This document shows positions 16,778-25,300 of a stretch of 64,000 nt of DNA, piece after piece (position 1 is the first letter of the stretch; the number at the start of each line of letters is the position of its first letter). The stretch is from positions 2,542,001 through 2,606,000 of the forward strand of contig NZ_CP092431.1 in the NCBI RefSeq assembly GCF_022385335.1, written 5' to 3'. Origin of the DNA: Streptomyces deccanensis (lineage in GTDB: Bacteria > Actinomycetota > Actinomycetes > Streptomycetales > Streptomycetaceae). The notes below the pieces were generated by a model. That model had not been told where the DNA came from, searched no databases, and saw only the letters and a program-made list of their open reading frames with translations. Both the position numbers and the translations under genes were made by a program.

Positions 16778-19585
16778 TCACGCACCCGTCCCGACGGCTG
16801 TCGGGGCCGCCCCGGGCGGGGTCAGCGGCAGCCGGACGCTCAGCGTCGTCCCGCCGCCGGGCGGGCTGGTGACCGTCAACCTGCCGCCCGTCGCTTCCAC
16901 CCGGTCGATGAGCCCGATCAGTCCCGATCCCTTGTCGGGTTCCGCTCCGCCGACGCCGTCGTCCCGGATGAGCAGCTCCAGCACGCCCGCGCGTTCCTCG
17001 GCCGCCACGGTCACCACGCTCGCGCGCGCGTGCTTGACGGCGTTGGTGAGGCTCTCGGAGACGACGTAGTACGCGGCCACCTCGACCTGTTCGGGGAAGC
17101 GGGCGCGGGCGAATCCGAGGTCGAGCTCCACGGGCAGGGCGGCACGCCGCGCCAGGGCGCGCAGGGCGGGGCCCAGGCCGCCCTTGGAGAGCACGGACGG
17201 GTGGATGCCCCGGGCGACCTGGAGCAGCTCCTGGGAGGTGTCGTCGAGGCCCTTGGCCAGATGGTCCAGTTGCCGAGCGAGCTCCGAGGAGGGGTCGTCC
17301 ACCAGGGTCTCCGTCATCCGCAGCTCCAGTTGGAGGGAGACCAGGCGCTGCTGGACGCCGTCGTGCAGGTCGCGTTCGATGCGGCGCCGTGAGGCGTCCC
17401 CGGCGGCCACCACGCGCGCGCGTGAGGCGGTCAGCTGGTCTCGGCTGTCGGCGTTGGCGATCGCGGTGGCGATCAGCGCGGTGAAGTCGGCGAGCCGGGA
17501 CTCGGCGCCGCCGGGCAGCGGATCGGTCAGCGAGGCCGCCACGACCACGCCCCAGATCCGGCCGTCGACGACGATGGGGGCGCCCACGGCGGTCTCCGAC
17601 CGGACCGCGCACCGGGTCCGGGCCACCTCGTCGATGGTCCTGACGGCCGCCTCCCGGCGGGTCAGGCAGGCCGCCTCGACCTCGTCCGCGCGCGCGTGCG
17701 CGACCCCGAGGACCTTCACGCCGCCGTCGGGCTCGTACCGGATGACCGCCGAGGCCGTGCCCAGCAGCGACGCGACCTCCTCCGCCACCGTCGCGAACAC
17801 CTCGGACGGCGGTACGCCGCGCGCGACCGCGGTGGCGACCCGGCGCAGCGCGGCCTGTTCGAGCGCGGCCCGGCGGCTCTCGGTCACGTCGCGGGCGGCG
17901 GCGTAGACGAGGCCCTCCTCGGGGACCGACCGGGCGCTCCACTGGAGCCAGCGTTCGGTGCCGTCGGCACGCAGGTAGCGGTTCTCGAACTCGGCGACCT
18001 CGGCGCCGCTCGCCAGCAGCGCCATGGCCGCCCGGGTGCTGTCCCGGTCGTCCTCGTGGACGAAGTCGAGGTACGGCCGGGAGGTCAGGGTCCGGACCGG
18101 ATAGCCCAGGGTGTGTTCGAAGGCCGGGTTGACGCGCTTGAAGTAGCCGTCGACGCCGCTGATGCAGAGCAGGTCCAGGGAGAGGTTGAAGATGCCCTCC
18201 AGTTCCCGCTCGGCGCGTCGGCGCCGGCCGTGGGCCGCGGCGAAGGACGCCATGGTGCCGTTCATCCCGCCCAGCAGCTGGGCCCAGGTGCCGTCGAAGG
18301 AGTCGACATCGGCGCGGTGTCCGAGCCGGCCCGCGTCGATCGCCGTGTTCATGTCCCTGATCTCGCCCGCGAGGCGCTCGCTGGTCACCCGCAGCTCGCG
18401 GAACGTGTCGGCGACGTCGCCGAGTTCGTCCCGTCCCGCGTAGCGGATGTCGTACGAGAGGTCGCCGTCCGACAGGGCCCGGGCGCCCTCGGAGACCTCG
18501 CCGAGAGGGCGGGTGATCGAGCGGCGCAGCGCCAGGGCGAGGAAGGTGACGAGGGCCAGGACGACGAGGGAGACCGTCAGTTCGGTGAAGGTCCGGGCGC
18601 GGGTGGTGCGCAGGTCGCGATGGGCGGTCTCGTCGAGTTCACGGGCCGCCCGGTCGCGGATGCCGCGCAGGGCGTCGGCGTAGTCCTCGGACTCGCTGAG
18701 CCAGTCCTCGTACGAGGGCCAGTCGGCGGGCCGGGGCCGGGGGTCGGCGACCAGGTCGCGGGCGGTGCGGACCGCGCGTCCGGGGGCCCGGAAGATCGCG
18801 GTGTGCAGTTCGGCCTTGAGCTCGTCCGAGGCGGTCTGCTGGAACGCCCTGAGCTGGGCCTTCTCCAGTTCGGTCCAGCGGCCCGCGGCGGCGGTGGCGT
18901 GTCCGTCGCCGGGTGCGTGGAAGAGGATGGCGAGCTGCGCGCGTTCGCTCTCGGCGGCGGCGACGGCCCGCAGCATCGCGATGTGGGCGTCCGCCGCCCG
19001 GCCCGAGGCCCGGGTGGGGCGCCCGGCCTCGAGGTCGGAGACGATGTCGAGCACCTTGTTCTCGATGTTCTCGTACCGCTGGGCGACGATCTGCGCCTCC
19101 AGCGACCCGGTGCCCGTCTGGACCCTGAGGGCGTGCAGTTGGCGGCGTACGGCGTCCAGCATCCCGGCGTCGTCGGACTCCGTCCGGCCGACGGTCTCCT
19201 CGAAGGCCCGTCGCAGCGCGTGGTCGGTGGTCCGCTGGGCCCGCGACCGCTCGCGCAGGGTATCCGGCTCGGCGCGCAGCCGGGCTTCCACCGCGGCGAT
19301 CCGCTCGCGGGCGACGGCGTCGGAGACCTCACTGATCTCGAAGGACACCTCGATGGCGGTGTCGAAGTCACGCAGGGTCCGTGCCTCCCGCCACTGGGCG
19401 ACGGCGGTGACCGCCGTGACGGCCAGCAGGACGGTGACCGGGAGCAGGACGAGCAGCATCAGCTTGGGGCCGACGCGCAGCCGGGCCAGGAACGGGACGG
19501 TGTCCACGGTCTCGGCGCGCCGGGGCAGCGGCTTCGCCGCGCGGCGCGGCGCGGGGGCTGGTCGGCTGGGCGGTGGGCGGAGCAC
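16778..19585 (-). CDS. Large membrane sensor histidine kinase (HAMP-PAS-GAF-HisKA_3)
   Basis: A 935-residue kinase that should autophosphorylate and pass phosphate to a LuxR-type regulator. Order: membrane helix at 41-63; a helical extracellular domain of about 270 residues resembling a NIT-type ligand sensor; a second membrane helix near 334-354; HAMP near 355-410; PAS about 460-570 (FNLSLDLLCISGVDGYFKRVNPAFEHTLGY); GAF about 580-715; the H-box RRIERDLHDGVQQRL with H741; and an HATPase with N848 in SESLTNAVKHA plus G boxes DDGVGG and GSGLIGLIDR. The GTG start lies 9 nt after the upstream lipoprotein gene, so the two are co-transcribed. A start nearer residue 27 is possible. Confidence 0.92.
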   Translation of the reverse strand: MLRPPPSRPAPAPRRAAKPLPRRAETVDTVPFLARLRVGPKLMLLVLLPVTVLLAVTAVTAVAQWREARTLRDFDTAIEVSFEISEVSDAVARERIAAVEARLRAEPDTLRERSRAQRTTDHALRRAFEETVGRTESDDAGMLDAVRRQLHALRVQTGTGSLEAQIVAQRYENIENKVLDIVSDLEAGRPTRASGRAADAHIAMLRAVAAAESERAQLAILFHAPGDGHATAAAGRWTELEKAQLRAFQQTASDELKAELHTAIFRAPGRAVRTARDLVADPRPRPADWPSYEDWLSESEDYADALRGIRDRAARELDETAHRDLRTTRARTFTELTVSLVVLALVTFLALALRRSITRPLGEVSEGARALSDGDLSYDIRYAGRDELGDVADTFRELRVTSERLAGEIRDMNTAIDAGRLGHRADVDSFDGTWAQLLGGMNGTMASFAAAHGRRRRAERELEGIFNLSLDLLCISGVDGYFKRVNPAFEHTLGYPVRTLTSRPYLDFVHEDDRDSTRAAMALLASGAEVAEFENRYLRADGTERWLQWSARSVPEEGLVYAAARDVTESRRAALEQAALRRVATAVARGVPPSEVFATVAEEVASLLGTASAVIRYEPDGGVKVLGVAHARADEVEAACLTRREAAVRTIDEVARTRCAVRSETAVGAPIVVDGRIWGVVVAASLTDPLPGGAESRLADFTALIATAIANADSRDQLTASRARVVAAGDASRRRIERDLHDGVQQRLVSLQLELRMTETLVDDPSSELARQLDHLAKGLDDTSQELLQVARGIHPSVLSKGGLGPALRALARRAALPVELDLGFARARFPEQVEVAAYYVVSESLTNAVKHARASVVTVAAEERAGVLELLIRDDGVGGAEPDKGSGLIGLIDRVEATGGRLTVTSPPGGGTTLSVRLPLTPPGAAPTAVGTGA

Positions 19586-19594
19586 GGCCGGGCC

Positions 19595-20995
19595 TCACGG
19601 TCCGGTGGGCGGGTAGTGGCCGTGGTCCGCCAGGTCCTTGTCGACGGCGCGCACGGCCTCGTCGAGGGCGGGCCGTACCGCCGCTCCCTTCATGATCTTC
19701 GCGAACGCCGCGGCGAAGGCGTCGGTGATCGCCGGGTAGGCGGGGGTCTGCGGCCGGGGGCGGGCGGTGCCGCTCCGCAGCTGGTCTATGAAGAGGCGCG
19801 CGGGCCCGCCCTCGGCGAACGCCTCGGTGCGTTCGATCGCGGTGCCGGTGGCGGGGATGCCGCCGTTGACGTCCGTCATCCGCAGGACTTCGTCGGGGCG
19901 CAGCAGGAAGGACAGGAAACGCCAGACCGCGTCGCCGTCGGCCGTGCCGGCGGGCACGCCCCACTGCCAGGAGCCCATCCCGGTGGCGCTGCCCGTGCCG
20001 AAGTCGGGCAGCGGCACGATCGCCACGTCGCCCGGGTGGGCCTCGGTGTAGCGCCCGTACCACCAGTGGCCGGTCCAGGACACGGGGCTTCGGCCCTTCT
20101 GGAAGGCCTCGGAGTCCTCGTTCGCGTCCACGTATCCCGCCTTCGCCCAGCCCTGCAGCGTCGTCAGCGCCTCGACCGTCCGCGGCCCGTTGAGCACTCC
20201 GTCGGCCGTGCGATAGGTGGAGCGTTCGATCAGGTCGCCGCCCGCCGACCAGACGGCCGGCGCGAAGCCGTACGTGCCCCATTCGGTGCCGGCCCACGGC
20301 AGCTGGAGGTCGAGGGGCCTGTCGTAGCCCAGGGTGCGCAGCTTCTTCAGGATGCCGGTGAACTCGTCGGCGGTCCAGGCGTCGGAGACTCCCTTCGGGA
20401 CGCGCACGCCCGCCTTCTTCAGCACCGAAGGGCGTACGTACAGGCCGAGTCCGGAGTCGAACGTGCCGAGGCCCCACAGCCGGCCGCCGTAGGTGCCCTG
20501 TTCGACGACGGAGGGGAGCAGGTCGTCGCGCAGGGACTCCGGGACGCACGAGTCGATCGGCCGGAGGTGGCCGGCCCAGGCGTGGCTGAACAGCTTCGGC
20601 GCGTCGAAGTCGAGCAGGTCGGGCAGTTCGCCGTCGGCGGCGGCCGAGTGGACCAGGTCGTCGTAGTCGCCCTCCGGGACGTCGACGAGGCGGACCGTCA
20701 CCTCGTCCTGGGCGGTGTTGAATGCCTGGACCTGGGCGCGCACGGCGTCCAGCTCACCGCGCGCCGAGGGCTCGTGGAACCACATCGTGATCTGTGCGGG
20801 GGCGTCGATCCGCCCGTCGCAGGTCGCGTCGGCGGCCCGCCGGGGGCGCTCGCCGTCGGCCCCGCCCGCTTCGCAGCCCGCGAGCAGCAGGGTCATGCAG
20901 AGCAGCAGCGCCGCCCGGGCGCGGGGCGTCCCGGGGCCGCCGAGCCGTCGGGGCAGCCGGGGGGCGCTTCGCCGGGGTCGGGCGGCGCGGGTCAC
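19595..20995 (-). CDS. Solute-binding lipoprotein, second of a paralogous pair
   Basis: A 466-residue extracellular lipoprotein of the ABC sugar-binding (family 1) type. Lipobox LLLAGC places the lipidated Cys at residue 41. Its body shares long blocks with the neighbouring copy: LPDLLDFD, LRPIDSCVPE, GTFDSGLGLYVRPSVLK, VAIVPLPDFGTGS, GMGSWQWG and ARPRPQTPAYP. The GTG start overlaps the first copy's stop as GTGA, and the kinase begins 9 nt after its own stop. With no permease or ATPase nearby, it more likely presents a ligand to the kinase than feeds a transporter. The ligand is unknown; glycan or oligosaccharide is a guess from the family. Confidence 0.88.
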   Translation of the reverse strand: MTRAARPRRSAPRLPRRLGGPGTPRARAALLLCMTLLLAGCEAGGADGERPRRAADATCDGRIDAPAQITMWFHEPSARGELDAVRAQVQAFNTAQDEVTVRLVDVPEGDYDDLVHSAAADGELPDLLDFDAPKLFSHAWAGHLRPIDSCVPESLRDDLLPSVVEQGTYGGRLWGLGTFDSGLGLYVRPSVLKKAGVRVPKGVSDAWTADEFTGILKKLRTLGYDRPLDLQLPWAGTEWGTYGFAPAVWSAGGDLIERSTYRTADGVLNGPRTVEALTTLQGWAKAGYVDANEDSEAFQKGRSPVSWTGHWWYGRYTEAHPGDVAIVPLPDFGTGSATGMGSWQWGVPAGTADGDAVWRFLSFLLRPDEVLRMTDVNGGIPATGTAIERTEAFAEGGPARLFIDQLRSGTARPRPQTPAYPAITDAFAAAFAKIMKGAAVRPALDEAVRAVDKDLADHGHYPPTGP

Positions 20996-22386
20996 GGGCC
21001 GCTCTTCGGGTAGCCGTCGTGGGCGGCGAGGTCCTGGTCGATGGCCTCGACCGCGTCGTCCAGCGTCTTCTCGACGGGCGCTCCGGAGAAGACGATGTCG
21101 GCGACCGCGTGCGAGAAGGCGGCGGTGACCGCCGGGTACGCCGGGGTCTGCGGTCTGGGCCGGGCGGTGCCGCCACGCAGCTGCTCGATGAACAGCCGCT
21201 CCGCGCCGTCCTCGTCGTAGAGCGGGGAGAGCTTCACGGCTCCCTCGGTCCCCGGGATCGCGCCGTTGGCCTCGCTCATCCTGGCCACCTGCTCGGGGCG
21301 CAGCAGGTACTCCAGGAAGCGCCACACCGCGTCGCCGTCGGCGTCCCCGGAGGGGATGCCCCACTGCCAGGAGCCCATGCCGGTGACGCTCCCCGTGCCG
21401 AAGTCGGGCAGCGGCACGATCGCCACGTCTCCGGGGTGCGCCTCGCTGAACTCCCCGTACTTCCAGTGGCCCATCCAGGAGATGGGGGTCCGGCCCTTCA
21501 CGAAGGCGCTCTTGTCCTTCTTCCGGTCCCGGTCGACGTATCCCTCCTCCACCCAGCGCTGCATGGTGGTGAGCGCCTCGACGGACTCGGGGCTGTTGAG
21601 GAACCCGTCGGCCGTGCGGAACTCCTCGGGGTCGATCAGGTCACCGCCCGCGGACCACACGGCCGGCGCGAAGGCGTAGGTGTTCCACTCGTCGGCGGTC
21701 CGGGAGTCGATGAAGTTCAGGTCGAGCGGCGCCTCGTAGCCCGCCTCGCGCAGCGTGCGCAAGATCCCGGTCAGCTCGTCGGCGGTCCAGGCGTCGTCGA
21801 CGCCCTTCGGGATGCGCACGCCCGCGTCCTTCAGCACCGACGGCCGTACGTACAGGCCGAGTCCGGAGTCGAACGTGCCGACGCCCCACAACCGGCCGTC
21901 GTACGTGCCCTGTTCCCGGAGGGAGGGCAGCAGGTCCTTCCTGGTCCTCTCGGGTACGCAGGAGTCGATCGGCCTGAGCGTGCCGGACCAGGCGTAGCTG
22001 TAGAGGTTCGGGCCGTCGAAGTCGAGCAGGTCGGGCAGATCGCCGCTGGCCGCCGCGGACAGCACCAGTTCGGTGTACGGGCGCTGCTCGGGCAGGGTGA
22101 CCAGTTCGACCCGTACCTGTTCCTGGGCTCTGTTGAACTCCTTGACCTGGCGCCTGAGCGTGGTCTGCTCGCCGCTCTGGCCCGCGTGGAACCACATCGT
22201 GATGTGGGCGGTGCCGTCGATCCTGCCGTCGCAGGTCGTGTCGCCCGCGGCCTTGTTCTCCTCGTCCACCCGGCCGTCGCCGTCACCGGCACCGCAGCCG
22301 GCCAGGAGCAGCACGACGGCCGCCGCGCCCGAGATCAGGGCACGGCGGACAGGACGTTTTCCGAGGTCCCGGCGTTGCGTCTGCAT
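20992..22386 (-). CDS. Solute-binding lipoprotein, first of a paralogous pair
   Basis: A 464-residue lipoprotein with lipobox LLLAGC (Cys31) after a short basic leader MQTQRRDLGKRPVRR. It belongs to the same family 1 solute-binding group as the next gene and is clearly its tandem duplicate. Aligned by eye, most of the fold-defining blocks match, with differences around residues 190-260. The ATG at 22386 has GGGGGT upstream. As first gene of the lipoprotein-lipoprotein-kinase operon, its promoter lies in 22387-22590, a region shared with the divergent receiver gene and containing the second palindromic motif. Confidence 0.88.
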   Translation of the reverse strand: MQTQRRDLGKRPVRRALISGAAAVVLLLAGCGAGDGDGRVDEENKAAGDTTCDGRIDGTAHITMWFHAGQSGEQTTLRRQVKEFNRAQEQVRVELVTLPEQRPYTELVLSAAASGDLPDLLDFDGPNLYSYAWSGTLRPIDSCVPERTRKDLLPSLREQGTYDGRLWGVGTFDSGLGLYVRPSVLKDAGVRIPKGVDDAWTADELTGILRTLREAGYEAPLDLNFIDSRTADEWNTYAFAPAVWSAGGDLIDPEEFRTADGFLNSPESVEALTTMQRWVEEGYVDRDRKKDKSAFVKGRTPISWMGHWKYGEFSEAHPGDVAIVPLPDFGTGSVTGMGSWQWGIPSGDADGDAVWRFLEYLLRPEQVARMSEANGAIPGTEGAVKLSPLYDEDGAERLFIEQLRGGTARPRPQTPAYPAVTAAFSHAVADIVFSGAPVEKTLDDAVEAIDQDLAAHDGYPKSGP

Positions 22387-22540
22387 CGCACACCCCCACT
22401 CGACCGGACGGCACGGCCCCCAGGGCGACGACATGCTACTCCTCGTGTCGCGTGCGATTCCCTGAGTGAGGGCGAACGCGTCGACCCGGCACAGGACTTC
22501 GGCACTTTCCCGCTGACGGGTGTCCGTCGGCGACGACACT

Positions 22541-22556
22541 TTACGGCTAGCCGGAA
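22541..22556. promoter_or_regulatory. Palindromic motif TTACGGCTAGCCGGAA, copy B
   Basis: Identical over 16 bp to copy A (16534-16549). It lies 34 nt before the receiver gene on the plus strand and 154 nt before the first lipoprotein gene on the minus strand, a position from which one bound regulator could control both divergent units. Confidence 0.6.
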
Positions 22557-22590
22557 TGTATGCCCCTGACCCCCTTGGGAGGCTGAGCCC

Positions 22591-22965
22591 ATGTCCATGC
22601 GCTGTCTCATCGTCGATGACAGTGCCCGGTTCCTGGAGGCCGCCCGTACGCTGCTGGAACGCGACGGCGTCCACGTCGTCGGCGTGGCGTCCACGGGCGC
22701 GGAGGCGCTGGCGCGGGCCGTGGAACTGGCCCCGGATCTGGTGCTGCTGGACATCGACCTCGCCGGCGAGAGCGGACTGGAGCTCGCGCCGAAACTCGCG
22801 CGCTCGGCGGCCTCCGCCGTCGTCCTCATCTCCACGCACCCGCTGGACGACATCCAGGAGCTGGTCGCCGCCAGTCCGGTCCGGGGTTTCGTGCACAAGT
22901 CGGAGCTCTCGGGACAGGCGCTGCGGGACCTGTCGGGGCCCGATCACGGGCCGCCCGCACGGTGA
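22591..22965 (+). CDS. Stand-alone receiver-domain response regulator
   Basis: A 124-residue CheY-like protein with no output domain. The acidic pocket is D9/D10 in LIVDD, the phospho-acceptor D54 is in VLLDIDLAGESG, and K103 is in VHKSEL, so it should be phosphorylatable. The ATG has a GGGAGG site. It is divergent from the lipoprotein-kinase operon and carries motif copy B in its promoter. It may be a phosphate sink or competing partner for the nearby kinase; this is inference from position. Confidence 0.85.
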   Translation: MSMRCLIVDDSARFLEAARTLLERDGVHVVGVASTGAEALARAVELAPDLVLLDIDLAGESGLELAPKLARSAASAVVLISTHPLDDIQELVAASPVRGFVHKSELSGQALRDLSGPDHGPPAR

Positions 22966-23193
22966 GGATCCCGGCGACGGTGTCCGGCCATGTCACGCGG
23001 TGGGTGTTGTCGGGACTTGGTCGACACGCTTCAATGCGGAGGAACTCGGGGCGTGGAACGCGGTCGTACGGATGTGAAGACGGACGGCCGCCCAGGGTTC
23101 CCGCAGCCCCGAGCGTCCGCCGGGCGCCCGATCGGCACGCGCGGCCCCGAGCACGCGTCGCGCACTCGCACTCGTCTACGGAAAGGTCCCTGC

Positions 23194-24195
23194 ATGCGGC
23201 ACGCCACAGAGCACGCGGACGTCGCGGCGGTCACGGACGTCGCGGCGGTCACGGACGTCGCAGCCGTCGCGGACGTCGCCACGGCGGAGCTGGAGTCGGC
23301 CCTGCGGGGCGGCCCCTTCCATGTCGCCCTGCGCGCCGCGATCGCCGCCCGCGGCCTGCCGCTGCAGCGCGTGCAGCACCATCTGACGCGCCACGGGGTC
23401 AAGGTCGGTGTCACCAGCCTCAGTTACTGGCAGCAGGGTGCCCGGCGCCCGCAGCGCCCCGAGTCGCTGCGGGCGGTCCGGGCGCTGGAGGAGATCCTTC
23501 AGCTCCCGGACGAGTCGCTGATCCGGCTGCTCGCCAGGGACGACGAAGCGTCCGGCCCGGAGCGCCCCGCCGGCCGCTCGTACCGGTCCGTCGTGGAGGC
23601 CTCCGGCGTCCTCGAACGGCTCCTCGCCGAACTGGAGGTGCCGCTCCACGGCGGGGTGCACACCGTCGGCCACCACGAGCGGGTCCGGATCGGCGCCGGT
23701 CGGGAGCTGCTCGGCCGTGAGTCCCAGCAGATCGTGCGCGCCCACAAGGACGGTGTGGACCGCTATGTGGCCGTCCACCACGGCGACCCGGGCTGCGCAC
23801 CGGAGCGGATGGCTGTCCGTGCCCTGGAGAACTGCCGCAGCGGGCGGGTGCGCTGGGACCGGGACACCGGTGTCCTGGTCGCCGAGCTTCTCTTCGACAC
23901 CCGGCTGCGCAGCGGCGACACCCACCTGTTCCGCTACGGCTTCGACGACGGCACGGCCGGTGTCTGCACCGAGTACGTCCGCGACTTCCGCTCCACGGGC
24001 GGCCAGTACGCCCTGCAGGTCCGCTTCGACGAGCGTGCCCTGCCGTCGCGCTGCCACCGCTTCAGCCAGCACTCCGCCGCGGCCCCGCGCGGCGGCCGGC
24101 AGAACCTCGCCCTGAGCGGCCTCCACCGCTCGGTGCACCTCGTGGAACCCCGGGTGCGGACGGGGATCGTGGGGATCGGCTGGGACTGGGAGTGA
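23194..24195 (+). CDS. XRE-like protein of unknown function with an N-terminal hexad repeat
   Basis: A 333-residue cytoplasmic protein. The N terminus repeats a DVAAVT hexad about four times (residues 9-32), encoded by near-identical 18-bp DNA units. Residues 40-115 look like a divergent XRE helix-turn-helix (LRAAIAARGLPLQRVQHHLTRHGVKVGVTSLSYWQQGARRP). The remaining 200 residues have no motif I recognise. The ATG is preceded by GGAAAGG. The 30 bp ending at its stop codon is duplicated immediately downstream. A regulator role is a guess from the helix-turn-helix region. Confidence 0.75.
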   Translation: MRHATEHADVAAVTDVAAVTDVAAVADVATAELESALRGGPFHVALRAAIAARGLPLQRVQHHLTRHGVKVGVTSLSYWQQGARRPQRPESLRAVRALEEILQLPDESLIRLLARDDEASGPERPAGRSYRSVVEASGVLERLLAELEVPLHGGVHTVGHHERVRIGAGRELLGRESQQIVRAHKDGVDRYVAVHHGDPGCAPERMAVRALENCRSGRVRWDRDTGVLVAELLFDTRLRSGDTHLFRYGFDDGTAGVCTEYVRDFRSTGGQYALQVRFDERALPSRCHRFSQHSAAAPRGGRQNLALSGLHRSVHLVEPRVRTGIVGIGWDWE

Positions 24196-24225
24196 ATCGT
24201 GGGGATCGGCTGGCACTGGGAGTGA
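24166..24225 (+). repeat. 30-bp tandem duplication spanning the gene's stop codon
   Basis: Positions 24166-24195, encoding the last residues IVGIGWDWE and the stop, are repeated at 24196-24225 with one G to C change. The second copy is outside the reading frame's use and encodes the same end again. Confidence 0.85.
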
Positions 24226-24337
24226 GCGGCCGGGTCTGAACCGGCGCGGGAGGGCCCGGCGGCGGGCGGGCGTCCAGCGCGAGGCGCACGCCTTTGCGAT
24301 ACTTTCCGGCCGACAGCCCCCAGAAAGGATCCGCCTC

Positions 24338-25279
24338 GTGATCGTCGTCGCCGGTGAAGCCCTGATCGACCTCGTCCCGCAAGGCGCGGGCACGCTCGTG
24401 GATCTGCGGCCGGCCCGGGGCGGCGGCCCCTACAACACGGCCGTGGCGCTCGGCCGTCTCGGCTCCCCCACCGCCTTCTGTTCCCGGGTGTCGTACGACG
24501 TCTACGGAGAGGCCCTGCTGACCGGCCTGCGCGAGGCCGGCGTGGACGTGGCCGCCGTGCAGCGGGGACCCGAGCCCACGACCCTCGCCCTGGCCTCGAT
24601 CGGCGCGGACGGCTCGGCCCGGTACTCCTTCTACGTCGAGGGCAGTGCCGACCGCCTGTTCGAGACACCCGACCGGCTTCCCCAGGGGACCCGGGCCGTC
24701 TCCTTCGGCACCTGCTCGCTGGTCCTGGAGCCGGGCGCGAGCGCGTACGAGAAGCTGCTGCACTCGACCGCCGCCCAGGGCGTGTTCACCGCGCTCGACC
24801 CCAACGTCCGGCCGGGCCTGATCCCGGACGCGGACGCCTATCGGGCCCGTTTCCTGAGCTGGCTGCCCTCGGTGTCGCTGCTCAAGCTCTCCGAGGAGGA
24901 CGCCCGGTGGTTGGGCGGCACCCCGCGTCTGTGGCTGGACTCCGGCCCCGCCGCCGTCGTCGTCACCCACGGAGGCGACGGGCTGACCGTCCACACCCGG
25001 GCCGGCGGGGAGCACTCCGTGCCGGGCGAGAAGGTCGACGTCGTCGACACCATCGGAGCCGGTGACACCGTCAACGCGGCCCTCCTGCACGGCCTGGCGG
25101 CCCGGGACGCCCTCTCCGCCCCGGCCCTCGCGGCTCTGGACACCGAGGACTGGACCTGCCTGCTGCGCTTCGCGGCCCGCGCGGCGGCGATCACCTGCTC
25201 CCGGGCAGGCGCGGAACCGCCGTACGCGGCGGAGATGGACGAGCTGCGCCCTCTCGCCTCCGAATCCCGGGAGGGCTGA
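24338..25279 (+). CDS. PfkB-family carbohydrate kinase (fructokinase-like)
   Basis: A 313-residue ribokinase-fold sugar kinase. The N-terminal GEALIDLVP and GGGPYNTAVALGRLG match fructokinase-type members, and the C-terminal signature VDTIGAGDTVNAALLHGL contains the catalytic Asp and anion hole. The GTG start has GAAAGGAT 9 nt upstream. It appears monocistronic and ends at a 30-copy repeat and a terminator. Substrate is likely a hexose or its derivative; no transport gene is adjacent to say which. Confidence 0.87.
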   Translation: MIVVAGEALIDLVPQGAGTLVDLRPARGGGPYNTAVALGRLGSPTAFCSRVSYDVYGEALLTGLREAGVDVAAVQRGPEPTTLALASIGADGSARYSFYVEGSADRLFETPDRLPQGTRAVSFGTCSLVLEPGASAYEKLLHSTAAQGVFTALDPNVRPGLIPDADAYRARFLSWLPSVSLLKLSEEDARWLGGTPRLWLDSGPAAVVVTHGGDGLTVHTRAGGEHSVPGEKVDVVDTIGAGDTVNAALLHGLAARDALSAPALAALDTEDWTCLLRFAARAAAITCSRAGAEPPYAAEMDELRPLASESREG

Positions 25280-25300
25280 CTACAGACCGAGTGCCGCCGG

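Noticed and set aside
19595..22386. The two lipoproteins as part of a complete sugar ABC importer
   Set aside because: No permease or ATPase gene lies within the locus; a remote partner cannot be excluded but is not visible.
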